A stretch of 64,000 bases of DNA from Mycobacterium basiliense (GTDB lineage: Bacteria > Actinomycetota > Actinomycetes > Mycobacteriales > Mycobacteriaceae), in the NCBI RefSeq assembly GCF_900292015.1, contig NZ_LR130759.1, forward strand, positions 1,736,001 through 1,800,000. Reading direction: 5' to 3'. Both the position numbers and the translations under genes were made by a program. Positions 53,268-61,717 of the stretch are shown in pieces (the first letter of the stretch is position 1; each line of letters starts with the position of its first letter). Under the pieces are notes generated by a model. It was not told where the DNA came from and did no database searches. It saw only the letters and a list, made by a program, of their open reading frames with translations.

Positions 53268-54533
53268 TCACTCCATGACCCAGCCATATTCCGACGGAAC
53301 AGTGCACAGCAGGGAACGGATGGCATCGAGGACTTCCTGCGCCGGTATGTGTCCGTGATGTTCGATGACGATCTTTCCGTCCTGCACCCCACAGCCATAA
53401 AAGTCGAGAGGCACGGTGATGGAGCAGAAGAATTGGCCCTGAAATTCTCCGAGCTGCAATCCCGTCGGTGTCGGCACTTCGAACGCGCTGACATCGGTGC
53501 AGAAGACGAGCGGCGGTAGGCCTGGGGGAGTGCCCTCGAAAGCCACGCCGAAATTCAGCGCTGACTGTTGAATCAGACCGTCGGCCAGGTCGGTCCGAAA
53601 GGACGCCCCGATGTCGGCGGCCAGATCGACTATGTCGGTGTCCGCGCCGATCTCGGCGAGGTATGTTGCCACTCCCACCAGGTTGGTGCTCTCGGTCGGC
53701 CTTACCGGTGGATTGAGGAAGTAACGCAAATCGACCGGATAGGCGTAGGGAATCGGGACGTGTGGGGTTTGGCGGACTTGCCACTCGGTCAGCAAGATGG
53801 CCGCGGCCACCACGGTATTGACACTGAGGCGGTTTTCTCGGCTGAACTCCACCACGTCCGCTGTCTCCTGCTCGGTGAGCCGGATTCTGGTGACGGGCAC
53901 AGCTTTGGGCGATCCGGGGGTCGCGATGAGGGTCGGTTTCTCCGCGGGAGGAATGTCATAGGCGAACATCACCGGCATGAAGCGCTCGACGCCGGTTACA
54001 CCCAGCTTTTTCACGCCGCGCTGCTCCAGCACGACCTCGAGCGGTGCGGGAGCCGGCTCCGGCACAATCGGGCCGGGGTCGCCGGTATTTACCACTGCGG
54101 TGTAACGGGTGAAGAGCTCTTCGAGCAGGCCGGCCCCATGGTGGCCGTCGGCGATGCTGTGGTGCAGCCACACCGTCAGCTCTGAAGCTCCCTCGCCAAG
54201 GGTTAGTCGCATGTTCAACAACGACTCGGCCTGACTGAGTCGAACGTCGGCCGGCAATTCGTCGGCGCCCGACGGTGCCCCGTTGCTGCGGTCGACAACG
54301 CGTATCCCGGAGTGAAGCAGGTCGTCGGCAACGAGGTTCCACCCGCCGTCGGGGCCGGGCTCGAGGTGACTGGCCAACACCGGGTGGGCCTCCACCAGGG
54401 CGTCGAGCGCTTCTGACAGTGCGTCGACGTCCACCGCACCGCGCAGCTGCATGGTCATGGATGTGAAGACCTCGTATTGTGCGAAGACTTCCTCACTGTG
54501 CGACAGCTTTCGGATCACGGATCCGGGAAACAC
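53268..54533 (-). CDS. papA5: Phthiocerol/phthiodiolone dimycocerosyl transferase PapA5
   Basis: A 421-residue acyltransferase of the condensation-domain superfamily that esterifies the two hydroxyls of (phenol)phthiocerol with mycocerosates from Mas. The catalytic HHxxxDG motif is HHSIADG (His124-Gly130). The start MFPGSVIRKLSHSEEV and the C-terminus PSEYGWVME match the M. tuberculosis protein (about 422 residues). It is 48 bases after drrC in the pps-drr transcription unit. Confidence 0.95.
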   Translation of the reverse strand: MFPGSVIRKLSHSEEVFAQYEVFTSMTMQLRGAVDVDALSEALDALVEAHPVLASHLEPGPDGGWNLVADDLLHSGIRVVDRSNGAPSGADELPADVRLSQAESLLNMRLTLGEGASELTVWLHHSIADGHHGAGLLEELFTRYTAVVNTGDPGPIVPEPAPAPLEVVLEQRGVKKLGVTGVERFMPVMFAYDIPPAEKPTLIATPGSPKAVPVTRIRLTEQETADVVEFSRENRLSVNTVVAAAILLTEWQVRQTPHVPIPYAYPVDLRYFLNPPVRPTESTNLVGVATYLAEIGADTDIVDLAADIGASFRTDLADGLIQQSALNFGVAFEGTPPGLPPLVFCTDVSAFEVPTPTGLQLGEFQGQFFCSITVPLDFYGCGVQDGKIVIEHHGHIPAQEVLDAIRSLLCTVPSEYGWVME

Positions 54534-54581
54534 CTCAAGACTCCCGTCTTCTCGCTCCGGATGGGAGCATTACGTGCCGGG

Positions 54582-55412
54582 TCAATGCGTGCTGGCCCGT
54601 CGGTAGCCGATGGCCATGGGCACCGCGCAGGCGGCCACAATGCCCACACTCCACAACACCGTCGCGATCATCGGCCACAAAACCGGGCCGCCCGCCGACA
54701 ATCCGCGCATGGCCGCAACGGCATAGCTCACCGGCTGATGCGCGACCACCGGCTGAACCCAGTGCGGGTATTGGTCCAGCGGCAACATGCCGGTAGAAAA
54801 GAAGATCGCCAGCGCTTGTGCCACCTCAACGGCCTCTACCACCAATACCTCCGCGGCGTAGAACGCCACGGTGGTGACAATGACGGCGAATGCGATGCCC
54901 AAAATCACTGGCACACAGAGCCATACGAGGCTCGCGAGCGCACCTTCGCGAAACCGAAAGCCCATAATCATTCCCACGCCGAGCATTACCACGGTGGTGA
55001 ACAGAATGCGGACCGCGTCGGCCAGGATTCGGGCGAGCAGGCCCGATGCGCGGTGCACCGGCAACACCCATAAGCGGGTAAGCAGTCCACTGGTGCGCTC
55101 ACGCATCAGGTCGATCGCGACGAACGTCGAGCCGGTGATCGCGGCGCCCAACGCAATGAGCGGCACGATGCTGTAGAGCGCGTTGTCGTGGGTCATGGCA
55201 TAGATCAAGTTGCCGAGCACGATGTACAACGTCAGCAGGAACAGGATCGGTAACACGAGGGCCTCAACGACGGTGATGAGGTCGCGGGCCCACCGGGTGA
55301 GGATCCGTTTGGTCTGTACCAAGGTATTCGAGACGAGCAGCCGAACCGAATTGTCCGGGTGACGCAAACTTACCGGTGCAAACCCGACTTCTTGCGTTGT
55401 CATGGTGGTCAC
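54582..55412 (-). CDS. drrC: DIM ABC transporter permease DrrC
   Basis: A 276-residue ABC-2 type permease with about six membrane segments, including LPILFLLTLYIVLGNLIYA, and the family segment GSTFVAIDLMRERTSGLL. With DrrA and DrrB it exports DIM/PGL. The GTG at 55412 overlaps the drrB stop (GTGA) and gives 276 residues, the homologue's length; ATG 55403 is the alternative. The same frame runs on upstream through drrB in a non-coding reading. Confidence 0.93.
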   Translation of the reverse strand: MTTMTTQEVGFAPVSLRHPDNSVRLLVSNTLVQTKRILTRWARDLITVVEALVLPILFLLTLYIVLGNLIYAMTHDNALYSIVPLIALGAAITGSTFVAIDLMRERTSGLLTRLWVLPVHRASGLLARILADAVRILFTTVVMLGVGMIMGFRFREGALASLVWLCVPVILGIAFAVIVTTVAFYAAEVLVVEAVEVAQALAIFFSTGMLPLDQYPHWVQPVVAHQPVSYAVAAMRGLSAGGPVLWPMIATVLWSVGIVAACAVPMAIGYRRASTH

Positions 55413-56272
55413 GGCCGCCTCGACAAAATGATGATGGATGTGGGCACCAAAAGCACCACGAAGCCGACCAGCCAGGCCAGCGTCGGAGCCATGACCGGCC
55501 ATGTCACCGGGACGGCCGACTTGGTGGTGTCCCCGGCCAGCGCCCGCAGCGCCGTCACGAACTGGGAGATCGGTTGATTGCGGACGATGGGCTGGATCCA
55601 GTGCGGAAACAACTTGACCGGCATCAGACCGACTGACAGCAGCCCGAAGATCAAGATGGGCAACGTCAGCAACGGCAGCATCGCCTCGGGGTTTTTGGTA
55701 GCGGTGCCGACCAGATCCGCGGCGAAGGACAACAAGGTCCCGATGACGATCACCAGTGCGCAAAAGCCGGCGAAATACAGCGGCCCGTGATGGAACCGGA
55801 ACCCGATCGCGTAGCCACAGAGCAGCGACACCGTCAAACCAACGCAGCATCGGTACACGGCGGCCGACACCCGCGCCAGCACCGGCGTCAACGGCGCGAT
55901 CGGCATGGACCTGAAGCGCCGATTGACGCCGTCCAGCGAATCGGTCGCCGCCCGGAAAGCCGACGAAATGGCGGCGAACGAGACGGCCTGCAGCGTGATC
56001 AGCGGGGTGACGTATTGCCCCAAGCTGCTGCTGATTCCCGAGCCACCCACGTAGTGATTCCACGGTATGGAAAACGGTATATAGAAGCCGGCGGTGAAAC
56101 CCACCGATGCGCCGATGGCGGTGATCAGCTCGCCGTTGGTCAGGGCGGGCGCGATGAAGCGCACCGTAAGCACCCACCACTGCGTGCGCGTCGACGGGCG
56201 CGGGTTCCCGACACCCGACCCGGACCCATTGGAGGTCAGGGCCGCGGTCGGATCCAAAGCCGGCGCGCTCAT
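55409..56272 (-). CDS. drrB: DIM ABC transporter permease DrrB
   Basis: A 287-residue ABC-2 permease with about six membrane segments and a cytosolic N-terminus (MSAPALDPTAALTSN). The segment NRRFRSMPIAPLTPVLARV is the family's conserved cytosolic loop. The ATG overlaps the drrA TGA (ATGA) and its own TGA overlaps the drrC start, so the three subunits are translationally coupled. Confidence 0.94.
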   Translation of the reverse strand: MSAPALDPTAALTSNGSGSGVGNPRPSTRTQWWVLTVRFIAPALTNGELITAIGASVGFTAGFYIPFSIPWNHYVGGSGISSSLGQYVTPLITLQAVSFAAISSAFRAATDSLDGVNRRFRSMPIAPLTPVLARVSAAVYRCCVGLTVSLLCGYAIGFRFHHGPLYFAGFCALVIVIGTLLSFAADLVGTATKNPEAMLPLLTLPILIFGLLSVGLMPVKLFPHWIQPIVRNQPISQFVTALRALAGDTTKSAVPVTWPVMAPTLAWLVGFVVLLVPTSIIILSRRP

Positions 56273-57264
56273 CGCATCGCCCCGGACTCAATGTGGCTCA
56301 GAGCGTGGGCTTCACTGGGATCGGCTGTCAGCGCAAGGAATACGTCGTCGAGCGACGGACGGCGCAGCGCAATGTCGGCCAGCTCGATGTTCGCTTCATC
56401 GATCCTGCGTGCGGCCTCGATGAGGATCCTCGTCCCGTCCGGCGCCGGCATGGTGATGCGGTCTGACTCCGGGGTGAGGATGGCCCGGCTTTGCTCGGGC
56501 AGCAGCGAACCGAGCGCGGCAACGATGGCGTCCAGATTCTTCAGATCCCGCGGCACTATTTCGCAGAAGGTGTCGCCGGCGCGGTGTTTGAGCTCGTTGG
56601 CGGTGCCTTCGGCGATGATCGTGCCGTGGTCGATCAAGATGATCCGGTCACTGAGCGCGTCCGCCTCCTCCAGATACTGCGTGGTCAACAAGGTGGCCAC
56701 GCCGAGCTTCTTGAAACTGGCCACCAGATCCCAAATTGCTTGCCGGCTACGCGGATCCAATCCGGTGGTGGGCTCGTCTAAGAACGCAACCTGCGGTTGA
56801 ACCACCAGTCCGCATGCGATGTCTATCCGCCGGCGCATCCCGCCCGAGTAGGTACTCACCCGGCGTTTGGCGGCGTTGACGAGGTCGAATTGCTTGAGCA
56901 GTTCCTGCGCTCGGGTGCGCGCGCTGGACTTGCTCAGCCCGTACAGACGACCGAACATCACCAGGTTCTGCTCGCCGGTCAGCATGTCATCGACGGCCGC
57001 TTGTTGTCCGGTGACCATGATCGAGCGGCGTACACCGGCCGGTTCGGACACCACGTCGTGGCCGGCGACCGTCGCCGACCCACGATCGGGCCTGGTCAGC
57101 GTTGACAAGATGTCCACCATGGTGGTCTTGCCCGCTCCGTTGGGGCCGAGCAGGCCGATGACTTCACCGCGCCCGACATCGAAACTGATATCCGTCAGGG
57201 CCACTACGTCGCCGTAGGTCTTGCGAATCTCGCTGACTACCACAGCCTTATTGCTATTGGGCAT
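56269..57264 (-). CDS. drrA: DIM ABC transporter ATPase DrrA
   Basis: A 331-residue ABC ATPase with Walker A GPNGAGKT (40-47), signature YSGGMRRR, Walker B VAFLDEPTTGLDP and the H-loop replaced by Gln (LLTTQYLEEAD), as is common in DrrA-type exporters. ATG 57264 has GAGGAG upstream, starts 10 bases after ppsE, and gives the M. tuberculosis length; the frame open to 57306 overlaps ppsE. Confidence 0.95.
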   Translation of the reverse strand: MPNSNKAVVVSEIRKTYGDVVALTDISFDVGRGEVIGLLGPNGAGKTTMVDILSTLTRPDRGSATVAGHDVVSEPAGVRRSIMVTGQQAAVDDMLTGEQNLVMFGRLYGLSKSSARTRAQELLKQFDLVNAAKRRVSTYSGGMRRRIDIACGLVVQPQVAFLDEPTTGLDPRSRQAIWDLVASFKKLGVATLLTTQYLEEADALSDRIILIDHGTIIAEGTANELKHRAGDTFCEIVPRDLKNLDAIVAALGSLLPEQSRAILTPESDRITMPAPDGTRILIEAARRIDEANIELADIALRRPSLDDVFLALTADPSEAHALSHIESGAMR

Positions 57265-57274
57265 CTGAATCTCC

Positions 57275-60200
57275 TCAGTCGAGGCTCGACAGGTCGACCA
57301 GCGCACCCACCTCGGTAACGCCGACGGTTTCGCTCTCTTCGTGCTCTGCGGCGATACCCTCCTGGATCAGCTCGGTCAGCGCGCCCGGGAAGTTTTGCAT
57401 CAACGCTTCCGCGGTTGTCGCCGGGATTCGCCGGGTGTCGTACCACCAATCCAGGTGCAGCGAGCCGCCGGCGCGATACGCCCGAAGTTCGATGGCGTGG
57501 CCCAGCCCGGGGACCGTTTCACGCACCGGCGCGGTGATATCGGAGTCGAACTGCACCGGAGCGTCGACGGACGGTAGCTCGGGGAGCACGCCCGCATACC
57601 GGAAGTGGATGTCAGGAGTGCGTTGCGCACCCAGGACTCGGCCGGTAGCTGCGTAGATGTATCGCAGCAGCCCGTATCCAATTCCGTAGTGCGGTACGGA
57701 TTTAAGGGTGTCGTGTACGGCATCCAGCTCCTGAAGCGCCGTTGCGCCCGTTCCCTTGGAGCACGCCAGCGGAACCGGATAGTACGTGGAGAACCAGCCA
57801 AGCGTTCTGCGCACGTCGACGTCAGGTCGCAGCACGGAACGCCCCTCACCCTCGAGGTCCACGGCGACCATGCCCTCACCGATCGTCTTTCCTATCGTTC
57901 GGCCCAGGGCGGCCAGCAGGATTTCCTGTACCGACCGCCGGAATCGGCGCCGTGCATCGTCGATCTCCGACGTTTGCTCGCCGCTCAGCGTGGACGACAA
58001 CAGGGTCAGGTCGTCGGCGGCAGGCGGTGTGGCGTCGCCATTGGGGGCGGTGTTGGCCGGCCAAAGGGTTACCTTGTCGAAGTTTTCGAGCCAGAAGGAG
58101 CGACTGTCCAAGGCCGCCGGATGGGTGGCAAGCGCCGTGCAGCGCACTGACCATTCCCGCCATCCGGTGGTCACCGGTTCCAAGGTGATGTCCTGGTCCG
58201 CCAGCCGTTGCCCGAACGCGGTGAGCAGGTCGGTACCCAGGATTTGCCGAGATGCGTCATCACTGACCAGCTCCTGTAGCGCAAGACCCAGGTAGTGCGG
58301 GCTGCCGGGGGCCCCGGTGATATGCACGGCGGCCAGCGGTGCCGCTGGCACCTCTTGCTGGCTGACCAGTTCGGCCACGATGGTGGATACCGCTGTCCGC
58401 TCCTCGGGGCTTCCGGCCGGCACATCGGCTGGCAGCGTTCGGGTCGACAGCAGAGTGAACTCCCCGGGTGCTGCGATGTGCTGCTCCCATATCCCGGCGC
58501 GATCGACGAGGTGCAGGCGCAACGCGTCGTGGTGGTTGACCACCGCGGTCAGCACGGCCCGGATATCTGCTTCGCCCACCTTGGGGTCCAGCCGGAGGAT
58601 CAGCGGAACCCGCCAACGACCGGCGTCGCGCAATCCTTGCTCGAGGAAGTACGCGATGTTCGGCAGGATCGCTGGATTCGCTTCGGGTTCGGGAGGTTTC
58701 GCCAACCCGCTGGCCGCAAACGAGGCATCGACCGCGCCGGTCAGTGCGGCCAACGTCGGGTATTCGTACATATCTTGGGGCGTGATGGTCAGACCCTCGT
58801 TGGCGGCGCTCATCGCGATGCTGATGGCCATCAGGGAATCGCCGCCCATGTCGAAGAAGTTGGCGTTTCGATCCACCGAGTTCACGCCCAAGCACTGTGA
58901 CCAGATGCGCTGCAGGGTCGCTTCGGTCTGGGATTCCCCGCCGTCGGCCGCGTCACCCGCGGCAGCATCGGACCCAGCGCCCACGCCCGCGCTGATTGCT
59001 GAGCCGTTGGTCGCGGCGGGCACCTGGGCCCAGGCGTTGTGCTTGGGCTCGATCCAATGGCGTTGTCGGGCAAATGGATAACCAGGCAAAGAGACCAGGT
59101 GTGGTTGAGCCGCGCGCCGGGGCGTCCAGTCGACCTCGACGCCCGCCGACCAGAGTTCACCCAGGGCCCGCAGGAACGTATCGCGGTCATCGGCGTTTTG
59201 AATCGGGTGGCGCATGAGCCTTACCGAGCGGTGCCCGCCGGACCACTTGGGGTGCCGCATCGCCGAACCGGTCAGGCTCCCGCCAGGACCGACCTCGACC
59301 AATATTCGGCCCGGCTCGGAGAGCACCACGTCGAGTTCGTCGGCGAACCTGATCGCGGAGCTGATCTGCCGCGTCCAGCTGGCTGGATCGGTCACCTGCT
59401 GCTCGGACATCCAGGTCCCGGTCAGGTTGCTCAGCATCCGCGTACCCGGGGCACGTAGCTGCTGTCGGGACAGGAAGTCCTGGAACTCCGCCAGCATGGG
59501 ATCCATTGAGCTGGTGTGAAATGCGTGGGTCGCACGCACTCGCCGAACCGGGATGCCGGCCTGGTCAAGGCGCTGGCTGAAGGCTCGAATGGCATCTTTT
59601 GGCCCGGCAACCACGCAGTTACCCGGATCGTTCACCGCGGACAGCTCAACGCCCGGAGCAAGGTACTGCTCGACATCATCGGGGCCGAGAGCCACCGCGA
59701 CCATGGCGCCCGGCGGCGCCTCATGCATCAAACGGGCACGCAGCGACACCGTTTTGATCGCCGTCTCGAGATCGAACACCCCGGCCAGGGTGGCCGCAAT
59801 GTATTCGCCGGTGCTGTAGCCGATGTACGCTCCGGCCCGCACCCCGTAGGTGTCGACCAATCGCGCCAGCGCGTATTCCACTGTGAACAGGGCGGGTTGC
59901 GAGCGATCGATGCGCTCGAGATCCGTTGTGCTCCCGCCGAACACCTCGGTGTGTAGATCAATGCCCATCTCGTCGCGAAATCCCGCGGCGCAGTTGTCGA
60001 AGTGCTCGGTGAACACGGGCTCGGTGTCGTAAAGCCCCTTTGCCATTCCGACGTGCTGGGCGCCTTGCCCGGGAAACAGGAACACGACCCGGTCTGTGAC
60101 CGGTGTGCTGGTGTCACCACGCTCGCCATCGGCGGCGGATTCGCCAACGAACACATTGTCGTGCTCGGCCGCCTTCAAGACGCTGGCCGCGTGCTCACGG

Positions 60201-61717
60201 TCGTGAACGACGGCGGCCATCGTGATGTTGTGCTTGCGGCGCCGGGTCAGTGAATAGGCGACGTCGGAGAGGTCCGGACCGTCTGACTTCTCCAACGCGG
60301 TGGCCAACGCGGTTCGTGACTCCCCAAGCGCGGCAGCTGTTTTCGCTGATAAGAGCAGCACCTGTGGGCCGGCCGGATCGGTGTGCGCCGCAACGGCCGG
60401 TGGTTCTTCCACCACGACGTGTGCGTTGGTTCCACCCACCCCGAACGAGCTCACCCCGGCTCGAAGCACCCCGTCCCATTCCCATGGGCCGTACTTGTTC
60501 TGTACGACGAACGGACTCTGCTCGAGTCGCAGTTCCGGGTTCGGGCTGGTGTAGTGCAGGGTCGCGGGAATCGCCTTGTGCTTGAGGCACAGAATGGTTT
60601 TGACCAGACCCGCGATTCCGGCGGCGACTTCGAGGTGGCCGATGTTCGATTTGACCGACCCTATGACGCATGGGCCGGGTCGGGGGGTTTGGGACACCTC
60701 GAAAGCTGTTCGAAGTCCTTGGATTTCGATGGGGTCACCCAGCGGGGTGCCGGTTCCGTGGGTCTCGATATAGCTGACGGTCGACGAATCGATGCCGGAC
60801 ACCGCGTGCGCTTCGGCGATGACGTCGGCTTGGGCGGCCGGATTAGGCGCGGCGTAACCCATTTTCGCCGATCCGTCGTTGTTGATTGCCGATCCGCGGA
60901 TGACCGCGTGGATGCGGTCCCCGGCGTCGATCGCGGCCTGCAGCGGGCGCAGGGCCACCATGGCGACACCGCTGCCGAAGACCGTGCCGTCGCCTCGCAC
61001 GTCGAAGGGCCGGCAGTGGCCGACCGCCGACACCATCGAACCCGGCGAGTTCCAGTAGCCGACACGATGGGGGATGCACAGCGACGACCCACCGGCCAGC
61101 GCCAAATCGCACTCGCCGCTCAGCAGGCTCAGGCAGGCCAGATGAACCGCGACCAGCGACGACGAGCACGCCGTCTGGACGGCGATGCTGGGCCCGCGGA
61201 GGTTGAACGCGTGCGATATCCGGGTGGCCAGAAAGTCCTTGTCGTTCTGCAAGAACAGACTGAATTGGTCGAAGTTGAGCCCCTCGGCCAATACCGCGTT
61301 GGGGTCCCGATGCGACAGCAGGTTGTGCAGCAGATAACCGCTGGGGGAACTGGTGCCGTACACGCCGATCGAGCCGTCGAACTGCGCGGGATCACAACCG
61401 GCGTCCTCGAGCGCATGCCAGGCGCACTGCAGGAACAACCGGTGTTGCGGGTCTAGCACTTGCGCGGCCAGCGGCGGAAAACCGAAGAAATCGGCGTCGA
61501 ACTCCTCGATCCCGTCGAGTAGCGGTGCGCGACGCACATACGCCGGATCGGCCAGTGTCTTCTCGCTGACGCCGGCATCGCGTAGCTCCTGCTCGGACAG
61601 CGTGACGATCGATTCCTTGCCACGCCGCAGGTTGCTCCAAAAAGCCGACACATCGTTGGCTCCCGGGAACTTGCCGGCCATGCCGACCACCGCAATTGCG
61701 TTGTCGGGGATGCTCAC
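57275..61717 (-). CDS. ppsE: Phthiocerol synthase module PpsE
   Basis: A 1480-residue last module of the (phenol)phthiocerol PKS. KS (Cys184 in QTACSSSL), AT with GYSTGEY, an ACP with phosphopantetheine Ser961 (GGDSLMAIS), and a C-terminal condensation/epimerisation-like domain from about residue 1040 (NHHDALR at 1061-1067, LEGEGRSV, TLGWFSTYYPVPL). There is no reductive domain, fitting PpsE. The equivalent of the condensation-domain HHxxxDG reads LQELVSDD, so classical condensation chemistry is unlikely. The GTG start overlaps the ppsD stop (GTGA). Confidence 0.95.
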   Translation of the reverse strand: MSIPDNAIAVVGMAGKFPGANDVSAFWSNLRRGKESIVTLSEQELRDAGVSEKTLADPAYVRRAPLLDGIEEFDADFFGFPPLAAQVLDPQHRLFLQCAWHALEDAGCDPAQFDGSIGVYGTSSPSGYLLHNLLSHRDPNAVLAEGLNFDQFSLFLQNDKDFLATRISHAFNLRGPSIAVQTACSSSLVAVHLACLSLLSGECDLALAGGSSLCIPHRVGYWNSPGSMVSAVGHCRPFDVRGDGTVFGSGVAMVALRPLQAAIDAGDRIHAVIRGSAINNDGSAKMGYAAPNPAAQADVIAEAHAVSGIDSSTVSYIETHGTGTPLGDPIEIQGLRTAFEVSQTPRPGPCVIGSVKSNIGHLEVAAGIAGLVKTILCLKHKAIPATLHYTSPNPELRLEQSPFVVQNKYGPWEWDGVLRAGVSSFGVGGTNAHVVVEEPPAVAAHTDPAGPQVLLLSAKTAAALGESRTALATALEKSDGPDLSDVAYSLTRRRKHNITMAAVVHDREHAASVLKAAEHDNVFVGESAADGERGDTSTPVTDRVVFLFPGQGAQHVGMAKGLYDTEPVFTEHFDNCAAGFRDEMGIDLHTEVFGGSTTDLERIDRSQPALFTVEYALARLVDTYGVRAGAYIGYSTGEYIAATLAGVFDLETAIKTVSLRARLMHEAPPGAMVAVALGPDDVEQYLAPGVELSAVNDPGNCVVAGPKDAIRAFSQRLDQAGIPVRRVRATHAFHTSSMDPMLAEFQDFLSRQQLRAPGTRMLSNLTGTWMSEQQVTDPASWTRQISSAIRFADELDVVLSEPGRILVEVGPGGSLTGSAMRHPKWSGGHRSVRLMRHPIQNADDRDTFLRALGELWSAGVEVDWTPRRAAQPHLVSLPGYPFARQRHWIEPKHNAWAQVPAATNGSAISAGVGAGSDAAAGDAADGGESQTEATLQRIWSQCLGVNSVDRNANFFDMGGDSLMAISIAMSAANEGLTITPQDMYEYPTLAALTGAVDASFAASGLAKPPEPEANPAILPNIAYFLEQGLRDAGRWRVPLILRLDPKVGEADIRAVLTAVVNHHDALRLHLVDRAGIWEQHIAAPGEFTLLSTRTLPADVPAGSPEERTAVSTIVAELVSQQEVPAAPLAAVHITGAPGSPHYLGLALQELVSDDASRQILGTDLLTAFGQRLADQDITLEPVTTGWREWSVRCTALATHPAALDSRSFWLENFDKVTLWPANTAPNGDATPPAADDLTLLSSTLSGEQTSEIDDARRRFRRSVQEILLAALGRTIGKTIGEGMVAVDLEGEGRSVLRPDVDVRRTLGWFSTYYPVPLACSKGTGATALQELDAVHDTLKSVPHYGIGYGLLRYIYAATGRVLGAQRTPDIHFRYAGVLPELPSVDAPVQFDSDITAPVRETVPGLGHAIELRAYRAGGSLHLDWWYDTRRIPATTAEALMQNFPGALTELIQEGIAAEHEESETVGVTEVGALVDLSSLD

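Noticed and set aside
54582..56291. One 569-codon frame spanning drrC and running back through drrB
   Set aside because: The upstream half is an out-of-frame reading of drrB; DrrC begins at the GTGA overlap and has the expected length from there.
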